A program made the position numbers and the translations under genes. A stretch of 64,000 nt of DNA from Pseudomonadota bacterium (lineage in GTDB: Bacteria > Desulfobacterota > Desulfobulbia > Desulfobulbales > JAGXFP01), in contig JAHJIQ010000003.1 of NCBI GenBank assembly GCA_018823285.1, positions 62,001 to 126,000 of the forward strand, in the 5' to 3' direction. The notes under the pieces were generated by a model that had not been told where the DNA came from, ran no database searches, and saw only the letters and a list, made by a program, of their open reading frames with translations. Of this stretch, positions 34,396 to 42,043 are shown piece after piece. How positions within the stretch are numbered: position 1 is the first letter of the stretch; each line of letters begins with the position of its first letter.

Positions 34396-35511
34396 ATGAG
34401 AATCATCGACCTTCACAAAGAGCCGGAATACTGGCCCCGGTTTATCGAACTGACCGACCGGGTATACGAAGATGACCCGTTTTATGTAAAACAGCCCAGT
34501 GACCCCGAAAAACTGATAGCTGTCCCGAAACGACCGGACAATCGGTTGCCGCTCCTGGCCGTGACCGATGACAATATGCCTATTGCCAGACTTATTGTGA
34601 CTATTCCCGGAGAGATCCCGGTCGGTGAGAGCGACAAGATCGGCCTGATCGGGTTTTTCGAATCCCTTGACAACCCCAAAACCGTCAAATCAATATTCGA
34701 CCGGGCCGGTGCTTGGCTTACCGAACGGGGCATCACCAAGATCGTAGGTCCAATGGATGGGGACACCTGGCACAAGTACCGCTTCAATGTCGGCCCCCAT
34801 GATCGCCCACCGTTCCTGATGGAACCATACAATCCCCCCTACTATCCGAAACTCTGGGAAGAGTACGGGTTTGAGCCGCTGGCCGGATATTTATCAAGAC
34901 ATATCCCCGAACTTGCCGGGGCTTTACCTGGGCTGGAAAAATTCTATAAACGCTGTGTCCGGAACGGTTTTTCGTTCAGGTCGTTCCGGAAAGCCGACTA
35001 CAATTCGGAACTCGACATCCTTTATGATCTTTCCAGAGAGATCTTCTCCGAAAACTTCTACTACACCGAGATAACCAGGAAATCATTCCGGGAACTGTAT
35101 GCCAGAGCCGGCGCGATCATACGGGAGGACCTTATCTGGTTTGCCCTGGACCTCAACAAACAATACTGCGGATTCGCCTTTGCCCTTCCCGACTATTATG
35201 AAGCGGTCAGAAGCTTAAGGGGTAGGACAGACATCTTCAGCAAATTAAGATTTATTTTCAACCGGAGAAAGGCCAGAGACCTGAATGTAAAAAGCCTCGG
35301 GGTCCTGAAAAAGTATCAGGGCAGCGGCCTTGGCCCCGCCCTTACCTACAAGGCCTACCTTGAAGGCTTCAACCTGGGGTTCCCGTCAGCCAATATGTGC
35401 CTGATCCACGAGGCAAACTCATCTGCCCGGCTCGATGGTGGCCGGAGCGAGCTATCGAGAAGATATCTTCTCTATCAAAAACTGCTAAGAACCGATGGGG
35501 TTACTCGGTGA
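34396..35511 (+). CDS. GNAT-fold acyltransferase, YghO-like
   Basis: 371 residues, soluble. The centre has the block IVGPMDGDTWHKYRF then PFLMEPYNPPYYPKLWEEYGF at about residues 115-155, which is the hallmark of the YghO-like group within the GNAT acyltransferases. The C-terminal GNAT half includes SLGVLKKYQGSGLGPAL, equivalent to the acyl-CoA pyrophosphate loop (Q/R-x-x-G-x-G/A). It should transfer an acyl group from a CoA or carrier thioester to an amine or hydroxyl; the substrate is unknown. The start is five bases after the kinase-like gene, and the stop overlaps the ligase start by four. Confidence 0.72.
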   Translation: MRIIDLHKEPEYWPRFIELTDRVYEDDPFYVKQPSDPEKLIAVPKRPDNRLPLLAVTDDNMPIARLIVTIPGEIPVGESDKIGLIGFFESLDNPKTVKSIFDRAGAWLTERGITKIVGPMDGDTWHKYRFNVGPHDRPPFLMEPYNPPYYPKLWEEYGFEPLAGYLSRHIPELAGALPGLEKFYKRCVRNGFSFRSFRKADYNSELDILYDLSREIFSENFYYTEITRKSFRELYARAGAIIREDLIWFALDLNKQYCGFAFALPDYYEAVRSLRGRTDIFSKLRFIFNRRKARDLNVKSLGVLKKYQGSGLGPALTYKAYLEGFNLGFPSANMCLIHEANSSARLDGGRSELSRRYLLYQKLLRTDGVTR

Positions 35512-37127
35512 CTGCCAACTACAACGTTATCGTACTCTTAAAAGACGCCGCGAAAGAATCCCCAAACCGTGCTGCCCTGGTAATCAGGGAAAAGAGCATA
35601 AACAAGGCGATCAGTTTTGGGCAACTCTGGGAAAAAGTTGATTCGTTCTCGGCCGCCATCCGGGCGAAGGGGCTTGAACCGGGAGAACGGGTCATCCTAA
35701 TGATTCCGATGTCGATCGAGTTGTACATCGCCTTGCTGGGCATTATCAAGATTGGCGCGGTCGCGGTCTTCGCCGATCCCTGGGTCAGCCGCAAACAGAT
35801 TGCTGCGTTCTGTACCTTTGCCTCACCAAGCGGTTTCATCGGGGTCGGCAAAAGTCACCTGCTCCGCCTGTTCAGCAGAAAGCTCCTGCAAATACCATTG
35901 ACTGTTACCACCGGCCCTACCCTGGCCGGAATCCCGGCCCGATATTCATTGAAGAAACTACTTTCTTCATCCAAAGGTGACGGAAGGATCTATCATGCCC
36001 AACCGGACGACCCGGCACTGATCACCTTTACCAGCGGTTCCAGCGGCCTGCCGAAAGGGGCCAACCGGACCCACGGATTCCTGCTGGCCCAGTACGAGGC
36101 ATTGACCGATGAGTTTCCGTACCGACAGGAAGATATCGATATGCCGATGTTCCCGGTTTTCGCCCTGAGGAATCTGGCGGGCCGGATCACCTCCATTATC
36201 CCGGACATGGATTTCCGCAAGGTAAGAGAGGTCGAGCCATCGGTTATCCTCAGGCAGATCAGGGAACACAATGTGACCACCTGCACCGCATCACCGCCCT
36301 TTATCACTCGTCTTACCGAGCACCTGGTCGAAAACAAACTCGCCCCACCACTGCTCCGCAGGGTGCTTACCGGGGGCGCCCCGGTTGACACTGAACAACT
36401 AAAACGATGGCGAAACGCCCTGCCTGATACCGAAGTCCAGGTTGTCTACGGTTCAACCGAAGCGGAACCGGTCGCCCACCTCAGCCTTGAAGACCGGCTC
36501 AAGGCGGAGGAAGGTCACGAAGAAAAAGGATATTGCACCGGCAAGGTCTCCAGTCACGTGAGGGCAAAGATAATCACCATCACCAAAGGCCCATTCACCG
36601 CAACCGACAACTGGGGGAGTGTTGAACTCCCACCGGGAGAATCCGGCGAACTTGTCGTCTCCGGCGACCACGTCTGCACCGGCTATTACAACAACCCACA
36701 GGCCACAGGCGAAAGCAAGATCATCGGTCCCGACGGCACGATCTGGCACCGCATGGGAGATACCGGCTATTTCGACCATCACAACATGTTCTGGCTCGTG
36801 GGACGGCTTCACTCAACCATTGTCCGTAACGGCAAGGTCTGGCATGCCCAGCTGGTTGAACAGAAAGTGCGTCGTTGCCTGCCCGATCTCGAAATGGTGG
36901 CCGCCATTGGCCTGGTGAGGGACAGTTCAGACGAGGAACTGATGGTGGTCATAAAAACTTCGAACAACACTCCTCTGCCACAAACTTTGGCCCAAGACCT
37001 CAAACAGCAGGGAGTGGAGGTGGACAGGGTAATCCAGTCGCGGGATCCCCTGCCCCTCGACCCAAGACATAATTCGAAAATCGACTACAGCGCCCTACGA
37101 AAAAAAATAATTACCAACCAGATCTAA
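35508..37127 (+). CDS. AMP-forming ligase, OleC-like (beta-lactone synthetase group)
   Basis: 539 residues from GTG at 35508, which overlaps the previous stop as GTGA. The frame is open upstream but that part lies inside the previous gene. Adenylation motifs: TFTSGSSGLPKGANRTHGF (A3), VVYGSTEAEP (A5) and WHRMGDTGYFD with LVGRLH (A7/A8). The stretch MPMFPVFALRNLAG then TSIIPDMD matches OleC, which adenylates beta-hydroxy acids and closes them to beta-lactones. OleA, OleB and OleD partners are absent. Mevalonate is itself a 3-hydroxy acid, so it is a conceivable substrate; this is inference. Simple acyl activation is the main alternative. Confidence 0.8.
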   Translation: MTANYNVIVLLKDAAKESPNRAALVIREKSINKAISFGQLWEKVDSFSAAIRAKGLEPGERVILMIPMSIELYIALLGIIKIGAVAVFADPWVSRKQIAAFCTFASPSGFIGVGKSHLLRLFSRKLLQIPLTVTTGPTLAGIPARYSLKKLLSSSKGDGRIYHAQPDDPALITFTSGSSGLPKGANRTHGFLLAQYEALTDEFPYRQEDIDMPMFPVFALRNLAGRITSIIPDMDFRKVREVEPSVILRQIREHNVTTCTASPPFITRLTEHLVENKLAPPLLRRVLTGGAPVDTEQLKRWRNALPDTEVQVVYGSTEAEPVAHLSLEDRLKAEEGHEEKGYCTGKVSSHVRAKIITITKGPFTATDNWGSVELPPGESGELVVSGDHVCTGYYNNPQATGESKIIGPDGTIWHRMGDTGYFDHHNMFWLVGRLHSTIVRNGKVWHAQLVEQKVRRCLPDLEMVAAIGLVRDSSDEELMVVIKTSNNTPLPQTLAQDLKQQGVEVDRVIQSRDPLPLDPRHNSKIDYSALRKKIITNQI

Positions 37128-37131
37128 GACC

Positions 37132-38085
37132 ATGACTAAAAACCAAGTTATAACCCCACAAAGCTCCTTTACCACCAGACTGTTCGCCTATTTCGCAGAG
37201 CGGTTCCCCTTGTTCAACCACGGGATCCTGATCGTCTCCTATTACTCCTCTAACCAGTTCCTGGCCCAGGCTCTGGATAACCCTGGCGACCCGGTTAAAT
37301 ATTCAGCCAACTCCCTGCTCGGGGCCATTACCATCTTCTGCATGTTCCTACATCTGCGGGTCTTCGACGAACACAAGGACTACGAGGATGATTGCCGCTA
37401 TTACCCGGAGCGGTTACTGCAGAGGGGAGTCATCTCCTTAAAGACCCTGAAGGTCATTGGATTTATCGCCATTTCCGCCGAACTTTCCCTGTCGTTTATC
37501 AGGGGGATCGAAACCTTCTGTGCCGTACTTATCGCGATCGGCTTTTCCCTCTTGATGCTCAAGGAATTCTTCGTCCGGGACTGGCTTAAGAGACACTTTC
37601 TGGTCTACGCCTTCTCCCACATGCTGATCATGCCGCTCTTCGCCCTGGTCGCTTTCAGTTTCACCACCGGTAGATTTCCCTGGCAGGCCCCGCCCTGGTT
37701 CATTCTTTATGCCTTTGTCGGGTTCTTCGTCACCTCGAACTGGGAGATCTCCAGGAAGATCAGGGCTCCGGATGACGAGATCGAGGGGGTGGACACCTAC
37801 TCCAGGGTTTTCGGGACATACGGGGCCGCCTACCTGGTGGTCCTGATCCGGGTCATCGATACGGCGATGGTCTGGTTTGTCGGGATGCACCTGGGTCTCA
37901 GTCCCTTGTTCTACACAGTTCTGGTCCTGCTGTTCTTGGTTTGCCTGGCCGGACTTTTCCAGTTCCGCTTCAACACCAACAGTAAAACGGCCAAACGCAT
38001 GGAAACCTATGCAGGACTTTATATTATCGCCTTCGACTTGACCCTGGCCGTCGAAATCATCCATGCCTTTTCCATCGACTTTTAA
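37132..38085 (+). CDS. UbiA-family prenyltransferase
   Basis: 317 residues with about eight membrane helices. The first Asp-rich motif is HLRVFDEHKDYEDD near residue 78, and the second is APDDEIEGVDTYSR near residue 217; both bind Mg-diphosphate in UbiA enzymes, which move a prenyl chain onto an aromatic ring or glycerol-type acceptor inside the membrane. The DEHKDYEDD variant (rather than NDxxDxxxD) places it in an uncharacterised branch. It sits between the OleC-like ligase and the PEP-dependent protein with gaps of 4 and 15 bases. Confidence 0.82.
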   Translation: MTKNQVITPQSSFTTRLFAYFAERFPLFNHGILIVSYYSSNQFLAQALDNPGDPVKYSANSLLGAITIFCMFLHLRVFDEHKDYEDDCRYYPERLLQRGVISLKTLKVIGFIAISAELSLSFIRGIETFCAVLIAIGFSLLMLKEFFVRDWLKRHFLVYAFSHMLIMPLFALVAFSFTTGRFPWQAPPWFILYAFVGFFVTSNWEISRKIRAPDDEIEGVDTYSRVFGTYGAAYLVVLIRVIDTAMVWFVGMHLGLSPLFYTVLVLLFLVCLAGLFQFRFNTNSKTAKRMETYAGLYIIAFDLTLAVEIIHAFSIDF

Positions 38086-38100
38086 GCGAGGATTTTGTCA

Positions 38101-40860
38101 ATGAAAGAAATCTTCTTTATTGATCGGAACACCATCAATCATGCAACCCTGCCATTGATCGGCGGCAAGGGCTATAACCTTGCCCGACTGATCGATTGTG
38201 GGCAGAACGTTCCCGCCTGGTACGGAGTAACCACCAAATTCCAGGAGCAGGTCTTCGAGTCCTGCAACCTTTACGGGCTGATAAAAGACACCCTAGGAGC
38301 GATCAACCTGGATGACCCTCCTGATAAGATCGCAGAAGCACTAAAACCTATAAAAGATGGCATACTTGGGCTTGAGTTCCCCGCAGGGATGCAAAGTTCT
38401 CTTGTCGCTCAGCACCATTCCGCCTTGGGCACGGAAGGCTTTTTCTCGGTGCGCTCATCGGCAATCGATGAAGACAGCGGCGAAGCATCATTTGCCGGTC
38501 TGCATGACAGCTTCCTCTTCGTTCATGGCGAAGCTGATCTTCTCGACAAGATCCGCCTCACCTGGGCCTCGGCTTTCAATATCCGGGCCATCGTCTTCAG
38601 GATCAAAAGCGGAATAAGCCTGGAGAAGATCCGGCTAGGTATTGTTATCCAGAAAATGGTCGAGGCTGAGGTCAGCGGAATCGTCTTCACCGCCAATCCC
38701 AACAACGGCAATGTGCAGGAGATCCTGATCAGCAGCCTGTACGGAGCCGGAGAGGGTATCGTCAGCGCTGGCCTGGACGCGGACCTTTTTATTTATTCAA
38801 AACCTGAAGAGACCTGGGAAAGCGAACTCACTGCAAAGAACCACCAGCTGGTTTTCGACAAAGCCAAAGGCACCGGTCTGACCCAACAGGATGTCCCTGC
38901 CGATATCCGAGAAAAGGCCAGTCTCAGCGATGACCAGGTAAGGGAGATTGCCCGGGCGGCAACAGGGATCGAGAACTACTTCCGGAAACCCCAGGACATC
39001 GAATTCTCCATTGACGGAACGGGCACCCTGTTTATCCTTCAGGCTCGGCCCATTACCACCGTCCACGAGTATGGACCAGCCGCCGGCAACCGAATCATCT
39101 GGGACAACTCCAACATCATCGAAAGCTATTCCGGGCCGACCTCGCCAATGACCTTCAGTTTTATCCGGCACGCCTATACCATCGTCTACCACTGCTTTTC
39201 CCAAGTCATGGGGATCTCACCGAAAGATGTCCATTGTCATCGCCATGTCTTCGAAAACATGCTCGGCTTGATCAACGGTCAGGTCTACTACAACATCATC
39301 AACTGGTACAAACTGGTCCACCTTTTTCCCGGCTTCAACTACAACAAGTCATTCATGGAATCGATGATGGGACTGAAGGATAAGGTCGACCTGGACGAGG
39401 ATGATGCTCCGGTCGGCTGGCGTCGTCGGTACCTGATCGAGCTGCCGCAACTTTTCATCCTCCTTGCCCGATCCTTGCTGAATTTTTCCCGGATAGACAA
39501 GCTTGTCGCAAGATTCGAGTCCAACTTCAACCGCTACTACAATGACTGGTCGGCAATGGATTTTAACGATCTTACTCCTGCTGACTTGATGCATATCTTC
39601 CGGGATATGGAGAACAAGCTCCTCTGGAACTGGCAGACCCCAATCATCAATGATTTCTATGTGATGATCTACTATGGCGCCCTGAAATCCTGCTGCCAGA
39701 AATGGTGTGAGGATGAAAGCGGCTCATTGCAGAACGACCTGATCTGCGGCGAAGGTGATATCGAAAGTACCAAACCAACCAAGATGCTGATGGAAATAGC
39801 GACCAGTATAAAGAACGACGACCACCACCGCGAGATGTTTCTCGGCCATACCCACAAGGAACTTGCCGAACTGGTCCCCTCCTCAAAAGAGTGCCGAGAT
39901 GTTTTTGAGAAGATCTCAACTTACCTGAACCTGTACGGTTTCCGCTGTATCAATGAACTGAAACTGGAAGAGCCTTCCCTGCGGGAAACCCCTGAGTTTT
40001 TATATCAGATGATCCAAAATTACCTGAAGATGGAAAATGACAAGGCCTTGAATCCAAAGACCATGGAAGACCGTGAGAAAGAGATCAGGGCCGGGGCCGA
40101 ACGAAAAGCCATGGGAAAAATCGTCAGCAGATTCAGTCTCCTACCCCGGAAAATCCTCTTTCGCTGGATTCTGAATAACGCCAGGCGCGGAGTCAAGAAC
40201 CGGGAGAACATGCGTTTTGCCAGGACCAAGATCTACGGCCTTCTGCGGGAAATGATTAATGCGATCGGCACCCATTTTGCCCGGGAAGAACTGATAGCCG
40301 TACCACTGGATATCTATTACCTGACCATCGACGAGGTGTGGGATTATGTAAAAGGCACTGCGGTAACCGCCGACCTTAAGGGACTTGTCGACGTAAGGAA
40401 AAAGGAATTTGCGACATACCGGGCCGCCGATGCCGAACTGATAGACGATCATTTTGAGACCTTCGGACTGGTTTATCACAAGAACCTTTTTCGCAACCAC
40501 GCCCCCTCATCAGCCGGAGATGATGGTGAAGGCCTTAAAGGAACCGGCTGTTGCCCGGGTGAGATTGAGGGACGGGTGAAAGTAGTTAAATCTCCTAGGG
40601 ACAACCTGTGTCTGAATGGCGAGATCCTGGTGGCCGCCAGGACAGATCCGGGCTGGGTACCGCTATACCCGGCGGTATCCGGGATCCTGATCGAACGGGG
40701 CAGTATCCTTTCTCATTCCGCCATCGTTGCCCGGGAGATGGGAATTCCGACGATAGTCGGTATCCCTAATTTAATTAACTCTCTTGAAGATGGTCAGATG
40801 GTCCGAATGAACGGAGCCACCGGCATAGTTGAACTGATGGTTAAGGATATACGCCCATGA
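38101..40860 (+). CDS. PEP-synthase/PPDK-like phosphotransferase
   Basis: 919 residues. N-terminal ATP-grasp domain (residues ~15-320): GGKGYNLARL, FFSVRSSAIDED, SGIVFTANPNNGN and LFILQARPITT are the PPDK/PpsA landmarks. A helical middle of about 480 residues has no clear family. The C-terminal swivelling domain (residues ~820-915) has the phospho-His in ILSHSAIVAREMGIP. This order (nucleotide-binding, linker, His domain, no PEP-binding barrel) is that of rifampin phosphotransferase, which moves the beta-phosphate of ATP to a hydroxyl, rather than of PEP synthase. It may phosphorylate the pathway product. GAGG lies nine bases before the ATG. Confidence 0.82.
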   Translation: MKEIFFIDRNTINHATLPLIGGKGYNLARLIDCGQNVPAWYGVTTKFQEQVFESCNLYGLIKDTLGAINLDDPPDKIAEALKPIKDGILGLEFPAGMQSSLVAQHHSALGTEGFFSVRSSAIDEDSGEASFAGLHDSFLFVHGEADLLDKIRLTWASAFNIRAIVFRIKSGISLEKIRLGIVIQKMVEAEVSGIVFTANPNNGNVQEILISSLYGAGEGIVSAGLDADLFIYSKPEETWESELTAKNHQLVFDKAKGTGLTQQDVPADIREKASLSDDQVREIARAATGIENYFRKPQDIEFSIDGTGTLFILQARPITTVHEYGPAAGNRIIWDNSNIIESYSGPTSPMTFSFIRHAYTIVYHCFSQVMGISPKDVHCHRHVFENMLGLINGQVYYNIINWYKLVHLFPGFNYNKSFMESMMGLKDKVDLDEDDAPVGWRRRYLIELPQLFILLARSLLNFSRIDKLVARFESNFNRYYNDWSAMDFNDLTPADLMHIFRDMENKLLWNWQTPIINDFYVMIYYGALKSCCQKWCEDESGSLQNDLICGEGDIESTKPTKMLMEIATSIKNDDHHREMFLGHTHKELAELVPSSKECRDVFEKISTYLNLYGFRCINELKLEEPSLRETPEFLYQMIQNYLKMENDKALNPKTMEDREKEIRAGAERKAMGKIVSRFSLLPRKILFRWILNNARRGVKNRENMRFARTKIYGLLREMINAIGTHFAREELIAVPLDIYYLTIDEVWDYVKGTAVTADLKGLVDVRKKEFATYRAADAELIDDHFETFGLVYHKNLFRNHAPSSAGDDGEGLKGTGCCPGEIEGRVKVVKSPRDNLCLNGEILVAARTDPGWVPLYPAVSGILIERGSILSHSAIVAREMGIPTIVGIPNLINSLEDGQMVRMNGATGIVELMVKDIRP

Positions 40861-41097
40861 TTAGTATTTCCTGTCGTGGGAAGCGACCATTTTTCATCGA
40901 ATTTACTATTAATGTTGCTATCTGTGACTATCGGGAAATGCTGGGGTGAATCTAAGTTTGAATAAATAACTGCCCAAAACTCAAGAGACCTTTTGTCCTT
41001 CGCATTATTTAGCTGTTTTCTTATTGATATCGGATAGTTATACGGATAGCTCTCTGCTTATTGCATTTCTGGTGACAAAATCGTCCCGAAAATGTTC

Positions 41098-41143
41098 CCA
41101 AAAAAAATGAAAACGGGCACTTACAATATTCTTGTAAGTGCCC
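41098..41143 (-). terminator. Second tRNA-Leu terminator, inside the island edge
   Basis: Perfect 12-bp stem GGGCACTTACAA / TTGTAAGTGCCC with a five-base loop, then GTTTTCATTTTTTTT on the minus strand, eight bases past the tRNA 3' end. It replaces the terminator now stranded at 28702-28742. Confidence 0.85.
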
Positions 41144-41151
41144 ATAATTAC

Positions 41152-41239
41152 TGGTGCCCGGGACGAGAATCGAACTCGTACAGTCACAAGGACCGAGGGA
41201 TTTTAAGTCCCTTGCGTCTACCAGTTCCGCCACCCAGGC
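41152..41239 (-). tRNA. tRNA-Leu(UAA)
   Basis: 88 bases including an encoded CCA. The acceptor stem GCCTGGG pairs with CCCGGGC (one G-U); the D loop has GGTAGACGC; the anticodon loop CTTAAAA gives anticodon UAA; the long variable arm CGGTCCTTGTGACTG is typical of class II Leu tRNAs; the T arm is GAGTTCGATTCTC. It is the integration site of the 12.4-kb island on its 3' side. Confidence 0.97.
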
Positions 41240-41266
41240 AATAAAAGCGCAGTCAAAAACAGAGTT

Positions 41267-41295
41267 TTTATATCACTCCCCCTGGGAAATATCAA
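41267..41295 (-). promoter_or_regulatory. Sigma-70 promoter of tRNA-Leu
   Basis: On the minus strand TTGATA (41290-41295), a 17-base spacer, and TATAAA (41267-41272), 27 bases before the first base of the tRNA. Confidence 0.7.
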
Positions 41296-41394
41296 CCTCC
41301 GAATCATAAAGCACTTCAATAGTCGGATTCTTCTCATGAACAGAGAACAACCATTTTTTTTGGGCGGGAAAATTATCTTGAGGTGAAAAAAGGA

Positions 41395-41454
41395 GACCCT
41401 GCTATCGAGGAGAGAGAGTCGAGGGAGAGTCGATCGATTTTCGATAGCAGGGTC
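41395..41454. repeat. Inverted repeat, family C, right copy
   Basis: GACCCTGCTATCGA pairs perfectly with TCGATAGCAGGGTC over a 32-base purine-rich loop. The core is shared with 28313-28367. Confidence 0.65.
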
Positions 41455-41683
41455 AGAGTGAAGTAAAATGCCGGTTCACAACATACAGCTACCACAATGT
41501 GGTTGTCAACATAAAATATCGGCAATTACCATAAATTATTTTTTTATAATTATAACAAAATGTTATTAACAATAAAGGACAACGCATCAGCCACAGCAAA
41601 ATGCACATCTTCCACCATCCAAATTTTACCGGAAAAACAATAACGAAATGGAGTTTTCACTCTCTCTATCCATGCAATGAACA

Positions 41684-41719
41684 CCCCCGCAGCAGAAAGC
41701 GAACAGCGTGAGACTTCGA
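41684..41719. repeat. Repeat family B fragment, copy 4
   Basis: CCCCGCAGCAGAAAGCGAAC then AGCGTGAGACTTCG, the middle and right part of the family in the orientation of the 4791 copy. Confidence 0.55.
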
Positions 41720-41830
41720 AAAGATTAAAGCGCAGAACAGGGTAAACATGAATTGCCTGCGGCGGGTTGGATGCGGTATAAAAAAATTCCAGGCACCCAC
41801 CAAATAACTTCATTGAAGGACAAAGACAAG

Positions 41831-42013
41831 ATGGATAAAAAAGTCGGCCCGCGCAAAGAGAAACCGGATCCGGAGAGAATGGCGATCCTGCGTTCTCTGC
41901 CCCTTGAGATCAAGGAAAAGATTACCGGTGAAGAGGCCCAGGCATTTCTTTATAAGGAAGAGTTGCCGGACACCCTGCTGGAAAAACTGAAAGATTTCCT
42001 GGTTCCCGAATAA
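41831..42013 (+). CDS. Small acidic/basic hypothetical protein, 60 residues
   Basis: A short protein rich in Lys and Glu (DKKVGPRKEKPDPERMAIL, then LPLEIKEKITGEEAQAF), predicted helical, with no Cys and no signal peptide. GAAGGA lies upstream with a long spacer. It converges on batD, 30 bases away. I do not recognise a family. Orderly codon use and the amphipathic helices are the only support. Confidence 0.5.
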   Translation: MDKKVGPRKEKPDPERMAILRSLPLEIKEKITGEEAQAFLYKEELPDTLLEKLKDFLVPE

Positions 42014-42043
42014 TCTGCCACGCGGCAGAAAGCACACCGGCAG

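Larger units (their letters stand above)
28750..41209. mobile_element. Genomic island at tRNA-Leu(UAA), about 12.4 kb
   Basis: Bounded by a 58-bp direct repeat of the tRNA-Leu 3' end, with the intact gene at the right edge and the orphan repeat at the left. It contains eight genes on the plus strand: a PLD-family enzyme and seven genes of a lipid-type pathway. No integrase, transposase or conjugation gene is visible, so the island has lost its mobility functions or was moved in trans. The bases at 28808-29067 and 40861-41097 inside the edges are AT-rich and gene-free. The island brought a second terminator for the tRNA (41098-41143). Confidence 0.85.
41240..41830. other. 591-bp gene-free region right of tRNA-Leu
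   Basis: Holds the tRNA promoter (41267-41295), inverted repeat family C at 41395-41454 and a fragment of repeat family B at 41684-41719. The AT-rich part at 41460-41640 shows nothing recognisable. Confidence 0.55.

Noticed and set aside
35397..35507. Upstream extension of the OleC-like ligase
   Set aside because: It lies inside the acyltransferase gene; GTG at 35508 in a GTGA overlap fits the operon pattern.
41021..41233. Minus-strand frame across tRNA-Leu
   Set aside because: It is a translation of the tRNA gene and its terminator.
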